A stretch of DNA of 64,000 nucleotides from Cannabis sativa (taxonomy: Eukaryota; Streptophyta; Magnoliopsida; Rosales; Cannabaceae). Positions 1 to 9,621 of the stretch are shown here, one piece after another. Position 1 is the first letter of the stretch. Each line of letters opens with the position of its first letter. Under the pieces are notes generated by a model, which saw nothing but the letters and a program-made list of their open reading frames with translations, was not told where the DNA came from and ran no database searches. The position numbers and the translations under genes were made by a program. The stretch spans positions 29,339,280 through 29,403,279 of the forward strand of contig NC_083605.1 of NCBI RefSeq assembly GCF_029168945.1, given 5' to 3'.

Positions 1-527
1 ATACACATAAAAATGGGGTTCGGCTGTTATTGGAATCACTGTGGTTGAAAATACGCTACCCTGTTGAAGCTAATCCTGCATGGAGATGGTAATACATTGT
101 TATTTTTCTGCCCATTATGATTTTTCCTTTCTTTTCACTTCTCGTTTATATTGATATTTTCGGAGATTAAAAACAAATCATGAACTATAGATGATCACTA
201 CTGGGTTCTGTTTCACTTGCATATCAGTTTATAGATGTGAAATCTCATGAAAATCCCCTGTCAATTACCTTTTTAGTGAATACTTTCCTGATCTTGCACA
301 TTGCTTTTTGAAGGTCATTTTACCAACCATGGAAGGATCTCTGCTTGGAATTAACTGATTTACAAAAAATAGATGAACTCCATGCTTGCCAAATTCTTCT
401 CCATATCATGGCACATCTACTTGGAAGTCCTCAATCTGAAGGGCTGCAAAGTTTGGTAGAAGAAGTTCAAAGAGTCGATGCCTTTGAATGGGAAAAATAC
501 ATATTCGAGACTGTGCATTTATTATAA
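1..527 (+). CDS. Last two exons of an unidentified plant gene (5' part outside window)
   Basis: Two coding stretches join cleanly. The first (to base 88) reads ...YPVEANPAWR plus two bases and ends at a GT donor (GTAATA, 89). The second starts after an AG acceptor at 312-313, and its single leading base completes a Trp codon before SFYQPWKDLCLELTDLQ. The reading frame then stays open to TAA at 525-527. The 225-base intron is AT-rich, as in dicots. The tail is Leu/Glu-rich and probably helical (HACQILLHIMAHLLG, VEEVQRVDAFEWEKY), with no catalytic motif. I do not recognise it with certainty. A meiotic MPS1/PRD2-type C terminus is possible from memory only. It converges on the DTW gene downstream. 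The intact splice phase and absence of stops argue for a live gene. Confidence 0.6.
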
Positions 528-1506
528 ACTAGCTGCTTGTGTTATGATATATCTTTGTTTTGAAAATTTACACAATCATGTCTTGAGATTTTGCTTATAA
601 TTGTACAGAATACAGACATGTAAATTTCAGAATTATTAATTGGTAAATGAGAGATCGTCAATTTTTGTTCCTTTATATTAATTTTTCTGCTAAACCTTTT
701 TAACCCCCCAGTTTAAATTCTTCAAGATCATTAGATTTACATAAGTTTAGTGTAATGTTCGTATAGAACCAGGACACTAGCCAAGAGCTAGATAAATTGT
801 TTCAGTGTCTTGGCACATTTTTTTTTTCAGAAAAAATATGATAAATTGTTCATTTTAAAATTATTTTAGTCCTTGTATTGTATTATTATTGATATAAGGT
901 ATGTAACTGTTCCTTCTTATTGTGCCCTGATTAACTTTTTTGTGTTTGAGAAAAAGATGCAGTTACATATTAATCCGGATAAGTCATACATAACATAAGA
1001 GACAGTCTATTGGAAAGGGAGTTTCCTCCAACTAAATTCAATTGCCAAATTATTAGTAGACCTGAAAATATGAGAAATCTTAGCTCTAGGGAAGATGGCT
1101 ATAAAGATTTGTGATATCAGTGAAGGGAATGAAAGGGAGTATGAAGAGAGTGAGCACACTGCAACCATTGCGCAACTTATAAAGATTTATTTTCCTAGTA
1201 ATACACTGGAAACTCAAGGTCATCTTCCAGCTATTTCAAAACATGCGCAAGCAAGAGTCATATCTTCTATTTCTTCAAGTTGGTAATATCCAAATAAAGC
1301 TTGACATATTTGAGTTCTCGAGAACATACTGCCATGAAGATTATCAATAGTAGTTTTCGAGCGAGGCCGGCTTGTTGAATGGTGTTTTAGCTTGAACAAC
1401 TTGCTGGCTTGGTTCTTTGACAGAGGTAGAGCAAAGTTTAGGACTACACGCATCGAAGTTGATCTTCTTCACCTTGAGAACAAGGTGAATTTCAGGCGGT
1501 CGGTAT
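528..1506. other. 3' flank and intergenic spacer, no supported gene
   Basis: AT-rich DNA that should include the 3' UTR of the gene ending at 527. One 63-codon open stretch (1095-1286, ATG start, rich in Glu/Ser) has no recognisable motif or splice partner, and I do not call it. Confidence 0.5.
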
Positions 1507-1786
1507 TGTTAGGCCTTAGGATAAATAAAAAAGGTATATCAATATGGGTCATTGTAATAGAGATATTGAGAGAGTATATATAGGAGAGTATTAGAAGAAT
1601 AGAAGGGTTTGGGTGTGAATGATTTAGTTAAGGAGCTTTTAGCTCTTGGGAGAGGACTGGGTCTCTCGAATACCCAACAATTTGTTCTCTTTTATCACTC
1701 TAGTATCAATATACTAGCTATTTTCCATTGTTGTTGCTCTTTCTTCCTCTATTTTGCTTCTGTAATGATAGGAAATTCCTATCACA
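1507..1786 (+). repeat. Possible solo LTR
   Basis: About 280 bases beginning TGTTAGG and ending CCTATCACA, roughly inverted ends of LTR type. A TATATATA box (about 1575) is followed by leader-like sequence. No matching 5-bp TSD was found and no second copy lies in the window, so this is tentative. Confidence 0.3.
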
Positions 1787-1850
1787 CACCCAAGAGCAAC
1801 AGATGCTGGCTTAGGTCCCTTATCATGATTTTCTGAGGTAACATGAAAAT

Positions 1851-2066
1851 TTAATCTTTGCATGTATTATAACAGGCAACAGTAAAGTCAATTTGGCAAT
1901 TTTTCCAAACTTGCTTGGCCGTCCTGCAAAGAAACAAAGCGTGTATAACCGATTCATCATGGTGAGAGCATAGAGTGCATGCAGCAGATGGCATGATGCC
2001 TGTATTTTTATTATTCTGTAACGTATATTTATTACATATGAAAATATATAAGAACATGCAGAACAC
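1851..2066 (-). pseudogene. LINE fragment with reverse-transcriptase zinc-binding (zf-RVT) motif
   Basis: The minus-strand translation contains CTLCSHHDESVIHALFLC followed by RTAKQVW. This is the C-x2-C...H...C...A..VW pattern of the zf-RVT domain found downstream of reverse transcriptase in plant non-LTR retrotransposons. Only this domain is recognisable. No RT or RNase H is attached, so it is a relic. It lies between the two convergent host genes and is not the same copy as the larger LINE at 3863-6654. Confidence 0.55.
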
Positions 2067-2246
2067 AACCTTCTACTTTGCATGATGAGTCAGAAGTGAG
2101 AGCTGTGTGATATAAAAACAACACAAAAAAAGTCTTTCTGCATAATTAATGAAACATGGCTTACAACAAGTGGTGCTTTAAATGAACTAAACGGAGCGGT
2201 AGTGCAATAATAGCACTACATTTCATATTTTAAAACGACTCTCATT

Positions 2247-3692
2247 TTAAATGGAATTCAAGTCATTTCTTAACCTCTTTTCTTTACATCTCTTTTGGTC
2301 ATCTACCATTGACTCAAAGACATCCAAAAGATTATCCAAGCCTTGAAGATTATCATCTCCTACTGCTTTTAGTGTATACACAATGCTCTCAATGGTTGAC
2401 AAACATCCAGCCTTGGGCTGCATCCTCACTCCATTATACAAGCTTACCTTATCCAATTCCAACTTCAAGTGTGGCAAAAGTTTCAACCAGGGGTTTTCAG
2501 CATATATTCTCTTTGCCTTTGCCCATGTTCCATCCAAAACAATTAAATTCTTCACCTCAAAGTTAGCAGCCCTTAGTCCATCAACACTCATTGCTTCTTC
2601 AGTTGGAAACAAGAGTACAGTTCCTGGGGGAACTTTGATCTCAAACTCTAAATGCTCTTCCAACTCCAAGCTCGCCTGCTGCCGCCGCTTTTGCAACTTT
2701 TGTACAATAAACCCTTTTTCTAGCACATCACGAGCAGTGTCAATGTCTAAAATTTTATCAAACTTTGGCTTCTCGTGATTGTTTTGCAGCATCCAGCTAT
2801 GGCAAAGATGTTTAACTACACCTTGTTTGCTAATTGTTGCCGTTACAACAGGCCTTTCCTTTCCACTTTGTACATCTTCAATTCCACTACAATCAAAATT
2901 AGCAAGCTTGCTCTCATCAGACACCATATTAAGCTTCATAGCAGCTGATGTCTTATCTCCAACATCAGGTTGTTTAAATAGTTTCTCATGATGAGTTTCC
3001 AAAGCAACTTCATCTTCACCCTTAAAAGATGTTCCATTTCTCTTCGATAAGCCAGATTTTCTCTCATTACTCCAATCTTCTATTCCATTTTGAGCATTAT
3101 CATAACCACTTATATCTCTCCCCAAGCTAAACGTCTCAAGAGAACCAATCATACTATTGCTTTTTTCTTTTGGGCATTTCGCAAACAGCTTGTGTCCAAA
3201 ATCATCCACATTTTCTTCCTCTGTTCTTGTCCCGTCACAATGCTCATCAATCAATTTCTGGGTATCTGTAGACCCCAAAACATGATCGAATTCCATTCCA
3301 TTCGATCTATAGAAAGAACCCAGTTCAGATTTTGAGTCGAGTAACCAAATGTCAAACCGGGCTTCCAAAATCACATCAGAAACAGTTGCAACAGTCACAT
3401 TCTTGAGGCCTAACACAGCAATTCTAGTAGAATTAAGAGGGTGTTTTTGCTCTAAACTGTGTTGAAGGATGGTCACACTTACGGAATTGTCAAGCTCCGG
3501 GGTCTTGATCCGAGAGCAGAGGCAGAGCCTGGCAGGTTTAGTGCAGGTTTGGCAAGTGGGTCTCTTGGAGGTGGCTCGAATCTCCACCATCTTATGGGTT
3601 TGGGAAAGAGTTAAGGGCCTTCTGAGGGTACGGAAATGTTTGGTCAGTGGCGGTGTCCGGATCCTTGTCACCAACGCTGGTAAGACAACCAT
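2247..3692 (-). CDS. DTW-domain protein, probable tRNA-uridine aminocarboxypropyltransferase
   Basis: A single uninterrupted exon of 481 codons. The family (bacterial TapT/YfiP, human DTWD1/DTWD2) transfers the aminocarboxypropyl group of S-adenosylmethionine to tRNA uridine, making acp3U. Visible marks are an N-terminal zinc-type cluster CQTCTKPARLCLC (Cys about 47, 50, 57, 59) and the signature DGTW at about 387-390, followed by the basic helix AKAKRIYAENPWLK. Between them a low-complexity acidic/Ser-rich stretch of about 190 residues looks like a plant-specific insertion. The frame is open upstream to 3734, but only through a GTG; the first ATG is at 3692. The first 34 residues are rich in Arg, Leu and Thr with few acids, which could be an organelle transit peptide. 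Another ATG just before the Cys cluster would give a cytosolic form. No stops or frameshifts: probably functional. Confidence 0.88.
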   Translation of the reverse strand: MVVLPALVTRIRTPPLTKHFRTLRRPLTLSQTHKMVEIRATSKRPTCQTCTKPARLCLCSRIKTPELDNSVSVTILQHSLEQKHPLNSTRIAVLGLKNVTVATVSDVILEARFDIWLLDSKSELGSFYRSNGMEFDHVLGSTDTQKLIDEHCDGTRTEEENVDDFGHKLFAKCPKEKSNSMIGSLETFSLGRDISGYDNAQNGIEDWSNERKSGLSKRNGTSFKGEDEVALETHHEKLFKQPDVGDKTSAAMKLNMVSDESKLANFDCSGIEDVQSGKERPVVTATISKQGVVKHLCHSWMLQNNHEKPKFDKILDIDTARDVLEKGFIVQKLQKRRQQASLELEEHLEFEIKVPPGTVLLFPTEEAMSVDGLRAANFEVKNLIVLDGTWAKAKRIYAENPWLKLLPHLKLELDKVSLYNGVRMQPKAGCLSTIESIVYTLKAVGDDNLQGLDNLLDVFESMVDDQKRCKEKRLRNDLNSI

Positions 3693-3862
3693 GTAAGGTT
3701 GATGTGTGAAACCACGAGTAGTCAAACGTTGCACTTCTTTCTAAAATATGATTTTTTTTTTTATTTTTTGGGTCGCCTTCCCTAATGCATTACTAAAATA
3801 TAGTTTATTTTTATTTTTTATAAAAAAAACAAAAGAAAAAGAACAACATCATGCTCCTATTT
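3693..3862 (-). promoter_or_regulatory. Short upstream region of the DTW gene, bounded by a LINE insertion
   Basis: Only about 170 bases of original upstream DNA separate the DTW ATG from the LINE. On the minus strand it includes a TATAAAAAA-like box near 3810-3825, about 120 bases before the ATG, in very AT-rich sequence. Anything farther upstream has been displaced by 2.8 kb. Promoter assignment is inference. Confidence 0.35.
3850..3862. repeat. Target-site duplication of the LINE, 3' side
   Basis: CATGCTCCTATTT, identical to the copy at the other end of the LINE. Confidence 0.9.
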
Positions 3863-3907
3863 TTTTTTTTTCTTTTTTCTTTTGAAAAAGAACCTCAGTT
3901 CATTCAT

Positions 3908-4345
3908 TTAAAGAAAGAAATTAGGATTGACAGGGGACAATCCATCCCCTACACTGATCGAGTCCACAACTCCCAACACTCTAGCTTGGACAGCTAGATC
4001 ACTCACACCGGAAATACAATCACGTTTAACATGTAAAAAAGAACAGACATTAAAAGACTTAGCTAGTTCAATTGCTTTAAAGAAACCTGCAACCAGCTTC
4101 CAATCCGGCAGAATTTTAGACTTCAAAGAGTTAACTGCCACCAAACAATCTGAGAAGAAGGTTACAGAAGACCAATTCATGTTGATCGCCCATTGCAAAG
4201 CTAAAACAATTGCCTTAAGTTCAACAATCAAAGTTGAAACACCTTCATCACTACTGCAAACCTCATGCCACTTCAGGGTAGTCATATCCAAACTAATTGG
4301 TGCCATACCACAACGCCCCTCTTTGAAGGATCCATCAGTAAACAT
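3908..4345 (-). pseudogene. LINE RNase H domain (RVT_3 type)
   Basis: Starts MFTDGSFKEGRCG, the usual DGS opening of plant LINE RNase H. It continues with the catalytic Glu in VELKAIVLALQWA and the Asp in FFSDCLVAVNSL. The late HVKRDCISGVSDLAVQAR resembles the family's H-V-x-R-x-x-N-x-x-A-D-x-L-A block, but the usual Asn and Asp are altered. It is the C-terminal domain of the LINE polyprotein. The link to the upstream zinc-finger part is in another frame (overlapping stretch 4282-4563). Confidence 0.82.
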
Positions 4346-4566
4346 AACATTTGAATTGAAGGGGGCCCGTATGGGACCTGTTGCACCAGCCGAGAGGGTG
4401 TCGACAGGTCAGACACACCAGCAACTACCAACTCTGCAAATCGGTTGCGGACATCCTTCAGCAGGCTTGGGATCTCACAGCTTCTTCCACCATGCAAGAC
4501 CGAGTTTCTACAGTGCCAGATCGTATCCCAGACAACATAGCCACATAACAAAATTTTTACCAAGTC

Positions 4567-5157
4567 TTACTTACTGAGATTGGAACACAGATTCAAGATC
4601 CTCGTCTTCACATCTTCTCCCTGGATCAACTCAATTCTGACAGGTAAGGGGGCTCCAAACCAAAGAGTCTTAGCCAAATTACACTCAAAAAAGACATGTT
4701 GGGGACATTCGATGTTCCCATCACAAAGAATGCAGTTCAAATTATCCCCACTGCTGATCTTGTCCCTGGTAGGCAAAGCCCCACTGCTCATTCTCCACAG
4801 GAATATGCTAGCTCTCGGATGCAGCTCCTTGGACCATATCAACTTCCACAAGTCGTGAGTACAACCAAATTTATGCTCATTCTCCAGCCAATAGGCCTCC
4901 TTAACAGAGAAATTTCCCATGGGAGATCTCTTCCACACCACCCTGTCTTTACCAAGCCCTTCAACAATATCAATAGCATTAATTTGTCTACCCACAGTTT
5001 GACCAAAAAGATAGTTCACATATCCCATATTCCATTTGCCTTGACCACGAAGAATCAAATCAGAGACAGTTCTCAAATTAGGAGCTTTCATCCTTACTTC
5101 CTCCATAGTAAAGCGAAATTCCTCATAGCCCATCCAAGGATCCAAGGTTGCCGCCAT
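4567..5157 (-). pseudogene. LINE zf-RVT region
   Basis: Contains WSKELHPRASIFLWRM, then CILCDGNIECPQHVFFEC and LAKTLWFGAPLPV, the zinc-binding block that follows reverse transcriptase in plant LINEs. Upstream in another frame (5094-5471) are the connecting segments ASRSWDSLCQPKARGGLGFR and KLWVKIFREKF, typical of the same polyprotein. A frameshift lies near 5100-5157. Confidence 0.8.
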
Positions 5158-5480
5158 ATGTCAATGTCTATCCCATTGGCAATAATAGTACACGCCCCTT
5201 CAAAAATAATCTTTCTTGCATCTAGAATAGACTTCCAAATGCTTGGATCAACCGCCGTCTTTTCCACCACCCAAAAGGAGTTCCAATAACAAAATTTCTC
5301 CCTAAAAATCTTAACCCACAACTTCTCATCATTTGAAGCCATTTCCCAAGCTAGTTTAGTAACAAGGGCTTTATTAATATCTTCAAATTTTCGAAAACCC
5401 AACCCTCCCCTAGCTTTTGGCTGGCAAAGGGAGTCCCAACTTCTGGAGGCCAGAAAATGTGTCTTCGTCATACCCCCGGT

Positions 5481-6607
5481 CTACCAAAATCTCCTTACAA
5501 GAGCATCCATCTTCCTACATACAGTTAGTGGGATAGTAAAGGTTGACGTAGAATACACCGGCATTGCCAAAGCCACTGCACTGACCGCGGTCATTCTCCC
5601 AACATAAGACAAAGTCTTAAGCCTCCACCCTTCAAGGCAGTTCTTTAACTTTTCTACAATAAAACCAAAGTTACTAGATCGATTCTTAGAAAGAAACATC
5701 GGATTTCCCAGATAAAAACCCCCAGCCTCCGAGCTTTTCATTTGTAGGATCCTTTCAATTTCCTTTTTTCTGCCATTAGAGCACCTTTTAGAAAACAAGA
5801 TACTCGATTTTTGATTGCTACATAGCTGGCCCGACCAACTCTCATACTTGTGTATACACTCCTTGATACAGATAGCCGCATTCTTGCTTGCCCTCACACA
5901 AACCATTGTATCGTCGGCAAACATTAGATGTGAAATTGGTGTCACTCCTCTAGCAATGGAAATACCCTTAATAGTCCCAACCATTTTCGCTTTCTGCAAT
6001 AATCTAGATAGAACATCATGACAAAACAGAAATAAGAATGGGAGATCGGGTCACCTTGCCGCAGACCCCGCGAGGGTCTACACTTCTTTAGAGGTTTCCC
6101 ATTGAGTAGGACCGCATAGGAAGCACTAGTAACACATGTCATGATTCGAGCAATAGTGTCATTAGAGAAACCGTGAGCTCCTAGGACTTTCCTCAAGAAG
6201 TTCCATTCGATCCGGTCATAAGCCTTATGCATATCCATTTTGATGGCCATCAGACCTCCATTGCTCTTGTTCTTTCTCACCGAATTCACCACTTCTTGGC
6301 CGAGCAAAGTTGCATCCGCAATCCAACGTCCCGGAATGAAGGCAGCTTGGAATGGCAAAATCACCCTATCCATAATCCCTTTTAACCTTTGAGAAAGGAT
6401 CCGAGAAATGATTTTATAAACAAAATTGCAAAGACTAATCGGTCTAAACAATTCCACCCTCTCTGCATTCGGAACCTTAGGGATCAAGCAGATATAGTTG
6501 AAGTTTAAGTCCTGGTCCGAAATGGCCGATCGAAAAAACTCTTGCACACACTCAATCACCTTAGTTCCCACAGTATCCCAACAATTCCAAAAGAAAATAC
6601 CTGACAC
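5481..6607 (-). pseudogene. LINE reverse transcriptase, N-truncated and frameshifted
   Basis: Two overlapping frames carry the RT core in order: PISLCNFVYKIISRILSQRL, AFIPGRWIADATLLGQEVV, MDMHKAYDRIEWNFL, RGLRQGDPIS, then HLMFADDTMVCV with the catalytic FADD box. The switch of frame falls between 5942 and 5999, just before the active site. Everything upstream of the RT palm is missing because of the 5' truncation at 6654. Confidence 0.88.
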
Positions 6608-6654
6608 CCCATCCGGCCCCGGAGCTTTGAGCGGGTGCAGTTGAAATACATGAC

Positions 6655-6667
6655 CATGCTCCTATTT
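6655..6667. repeat. Target-site duplication of the LINE, 5' side
   Basis: CATGCTCCTATTT, an exact match to the other flank. Confidence 0.9.
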
Positions 6668-6772
6668 CACCATCCTAAAACTCATGCGGTCGCTACCACC
6701 ATCAAACTCCTTTTTTTTATTATTTATTTAAATCACACCTAACCAAGCATTTAGCTAATTACCAAAATCTTA

Positions 6773-7645
6773 GACCATCACCAATGAAAAATCTAAAATT
6801 TATGAAAAATTAAGCACAAAAATTAAGTTTGTGCTATATTTGGCCTACTATTTACAATTGTGCTCTAATACACAAGATGTAAAATAAAGAAAAAATATAA
6901 TTAATTATATTGATGATCATTTTATATTGGCTAATTAGGATTTTTGTCTTCTGAACTTTGACATGTACCAAATCATGCCTCCTGAACTATAAGGCCGTTA
7001 AAAATGCCCCATGAACTATTGAGATTGTTGGATTTAAGGACTTTTGTCTAATTTCATTCAATTTTACTATTTCAGTGATTGTTTATGTACTAAATCATGC
7101 TCCCCAGACTTTGATATCTACCAAATTATGCCCCTCGAATTTTGACATATAAATTATGGCCCCTAAACTTTCATCCATGTTAGAATTTTTTACTAAACTT
7201 AGAAAAAAAATCTTTAAATCCAACAATCTCAATAGTTCAGGGGGTATTTTTAACGACCTTTAAAGTTCAAGGGCATGATTTGTTACATGTCAAAGTTCAG
7301 GGGGCAAAAATCTTAATTAGCCTTTTATATTTTATTGAAAATATACAAAATTTATTATTTTTTATTCTTTTATTATTTAAATAATAGTAATATGGTAATT
7401 AAAGTAAATAAAGTTTAGTAAAAGTCAATTAATCATAATAATTAGTGACATTATAGTAAATAAAAAAGTAACATTTATTGTGGGCTAAATTTGACACAAT
7501 GTTATATCTTGTGCAAAATTTAACACAACTTTTAGCATGTACCAAATTTAGCACACTTTTTAGAACATCGTTAGAGTATAGTTTTTCTGAAGTGTACTAA
7601 AATATAGTAATGTACCACTTTTTTGACACTGCATTGGAGATGCTC
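6773..7645. mobile_element. PIF/Harbinger-like MITE interrupted by a second MITE
   Basis: Left end GACCATCACCAATG and right end CATTGGAGATGCTC are inverted repeats (12 of 14 match). They are flanked by TTA at 6770-6772 and 7646-7648, the 3-bp TSD of PIF/Harbinger elements. Removing the inner element leaves about 470 bases with no coding capacity. Confidence 0.7.
6929..7322. mobile_element. Mutator-type foldback MITE
   Basis: Long terminal inverted repeats of about 115 bases begin GGCTAATTAGGATTTTTG and end in the near-perfect inverse, ...AAAAATCTTAATTAGCC. The 9-bp TSD TTTTATATT is present on both sides (6920-6928 and 7323-7331). Long TIRs with a 9-bp TSD point to the Mutator superfamily. 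It is non-coding and could fold into a long hairpin. Confidence 0.85.
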
Positions 7646-7648
7646 TTA

Positions 7649-8065
7649 GAGCACTCATAACAAGTGAGCTATAATAACTAAAAAGGTAAAATAAAATAGC
7701 AAAGACTTTAAAATTGAGCTTCATCAAATGTTTTAATTTCTTAGCTATTATACATATTTCCAAACTCCAAGAATCTATTCTCTACATATAGCTCAATGAA
7801 TAGTGGAGAGGTAAACATATTTTATATTTTCTCTTTCTCTTTTTTGTTTTTTTAATTAATTGTTATTCTTCTTTTTACTCTATTGTGTATTTTTTTTTTA
7901 TTTTATTAATAAAATATATGTGAAGATATACTATTTAAATGATATAGAGAAAAATTTAAAGAAGTTGATGTATGGTGTAATGTAAATGTGTGAGGTAAAA
8001 TAGAAAAAGTAAAATTTTAATGAGATATTTTAAAGGATAGAGTAGAAAAGTTGTTGGGAGTGCTC
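7649..8065. mobile_element. Second PIF/Harbinger-like MITE
   Basis: Ends GAGCACTCATAACAA and the inverse of GAGCACTCCCAACAA (13 of 15 match), with TTA on both sides (7646-7648, 8066-8068). Its left TTA is also the right TTA of the preceding MITE, so the two abut exactly. The interior is AT-rich and non-coding. Confidence 0.75.
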
Positions 8066-8068
8066 TTA

Positions 8069-8871
8069 GTAACTACTTAAATGTAATGTAAGCTCCTATT
8101 TTTGTTGCTACCATTGACTCTTGTTGCTACTGCCACCGTCAAACTTCCGTCTTCGCTGCCACAATTTCCATCAACATCCCTAGTAATCGTCGTTGTCATC
8201 CAACCGCCCAATAAAGGTACAAAACCAATCTCTTTCTTTGCAAATTCTTAGAATAATATCTCAATTTTTCTTATTGTAATTTGGAAAATGAATATTATAT
8301 TTTACAAACAAAGTGTTAGTATTTTATTTAGTGATAATTAAACTAAAAAGTTATATTAAATTTTATAATAAGAAATTATCATGTAGCACCTAAATTTGAA
8401 TATTATTTACAAAAATAATCTTGTTTTTGTGAGTAAGTTTTGTTTATGCATTGTTGTTGTTTTTATAGATGTTTTTTTTTTAAACGTTTTTTTAGTTTGG
8501 ACTTTTTTTTGCATACATTACCGACCCATTTTTTTTTGAATCTCTTCTCTATTCGCGCGCGCGTGATGTTAGCCTGAGAAGCCTACAACAAGTCAATCAC
8601 GTAAGATTGTCTTACTAATATATTTATTTCTATCCTTTCTTCAATTTTTCATTTTCTTTTTTTCTTTTCATTTTAAATCTTTTTAAATGTGTTAAGCGAA
8701 TATCAGGGTTAAGGTTTGGTTATCTTCTCATTCTGATCATATCGGTTCATTAACTAAAATGGCAATCATTCAATCGTCTATTTATCCTTCTCCTTTACCT
8801 CTCTCTGATTGTGGTAGAGCTAAAAATGATTTATCAATCTGTGTCTCTGGTGGATTGCGAAGAAAAAATGA
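8069..8871. other. Intergenic spacer
   Basis: Mostly AT-rich. A stretch at 8085-8215 rich in GTTGCTACC/GCCACC-like codons could be an old 5' leader, and 8750-8870 looks mildly coding, but both contain stops. It includes a GCGCGCGCG run near 8556-8564. No supported gene. Confidence 0.4.
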
Positions 8872-8983
8872 GATAAGAAGAAGATAGGCGAGAAAGGAAA
8901 GATTTTTGAATATGATCGTGTTGTCAAAAGAGTTAGGAAATGTGCTGCTGTGGATTCTGATTCTGAGGATGAGTTAGATATGG
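8872..8983 (+). pseudogene. Short host reading frame split by the Copia insertion (continues at 14237)
   Basis: An open frame reads GKIFEYDRVVKRVRK, then an acidic DSDSEDELDM, up to the Copia LTR. With one copy of the TATGG TSD it continues in frame at 14237-14256 as DIFNGAK, followed by a GT donor (14257). A TGA precedes it, so the start may be an acceptor or lost. The basic-then-acidic composition suggests a nuclear protein. I infer, weakly, that it belongs to the same broken gene as the ULP1-like fragments at 22692 and 25315. Confidence 0.4.
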
Positions 8984-9540
8984 TGTTGAGGTTTGACCTC
9001 TTGAATCTATTTCTTACTGTCAGTTTTGACAGTTCGTATCTACCTAACTAACTTAACTGTTCTGACAGTTAAGTTAGTTAGCTGCCATCTCTATATAAGC
9101 CTTGAAGTTTCCTATGTTCAGAGAGGAGTTTTTAGACAGAAAATTCAGAGGTTTGAGAAAAGATTGAGAGAAATAATTGAGAGCTGTAATTGACCTCTCT
9201 TGTGTTTGAGAGAGAGTCACTCGATTGACAATTTGTAAGGAGCAAGACTCCATTTGATTTCAAGGGTTTTAATCCCTGGTTTTGTACCTCTGTTCAGATT
9301 AATAAAACTCATCACCTCAGCCATGTTTAAGGCTGCTTTCTCCCGTGGATTAAGCTCATGATCACCTTGATTATGTAGCCCAAACACGTAAGTTTTATGT
9401 GTTCATTTAGTGCTTTCTTTAAGTTGATTACTGGTTTATTTTCTGGTTTATGTTGCTGGTTTAGTGTTGATTGTGTTCTTGATCATTGTGTGTTTATTTT
9501 GGTGCTGTGTTGGTTCTTGTTGGGAGTTCAAGCCTCCACA
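8984..9540 (+). repeat. 5' LTR of the Copia element
   Basis: Begins TGTTGAGG and ends CCTCCACA. Inside are a TATATAAG box (about 9094) and AATAAAAC (about 9300), fitting a U3-R-U5 layout. An internal inverted repeat, TAACTAACTTAACTGT against ACAGTTAAGTTAGTTA, lies near 9046-9082. Confidence 0.95.
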
Positions 9541-9543
9541 AAT

Positions 9544-9555
9544 TGGTATCAGAGC
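9544..9555 (+). other. Primer-binding site (initiator tRNA-Met type)
   Basis: TGGTATCAGAGC, three bases after the 5' LTR. This is the usual PBS of plant Copia elements, complementary to the 3' end of initiator tRNA-Met. Confidence 0.93.
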
Positions 9556-9621
9556 CGTGGTTAATCTCGGCTATTCAAGAATCAAATCAGTTCTTCAAAG
9601 AACTCACCAAGAAGATCAAGA

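Larger units (their letters stand above)
3863..6654 (-). mobile_element. 5'-truncated L1-type LINE (non-LTR retrotransposon)
   Basis: Reading on the minus strand, the order is reverse transcriptase, zf-RVT, then RNase H of the plant RVT_3 type, then an A-rich tail (the T-rich run at 3863-3883 on the plus strand). The endonuclease and first ORF are missing because the 5' end is truncated within RT. Identical 13-bp direct repeats flank the element, as expected from target-primed reverse transcription. Several frame breaks separate the domains, so it is dead. Confidence 0.93.

Noticed and set aside
1095..1286. Possible small gene with ATG start
   Set aside because: 63 codons, no motif, no splice partners and no recognisable promoter. 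It could be chance.
2309..3696. Several plus-strand open frames opposite the DTW gene
   Set aside because: They are shadows of the DTW coding sequence on the other strand with no motifs.
3927..5289. Plus-strand frames of 197-216 codons
   Set aside because: Antisense shadows of the LINE RNase H and zinc-finger domains.
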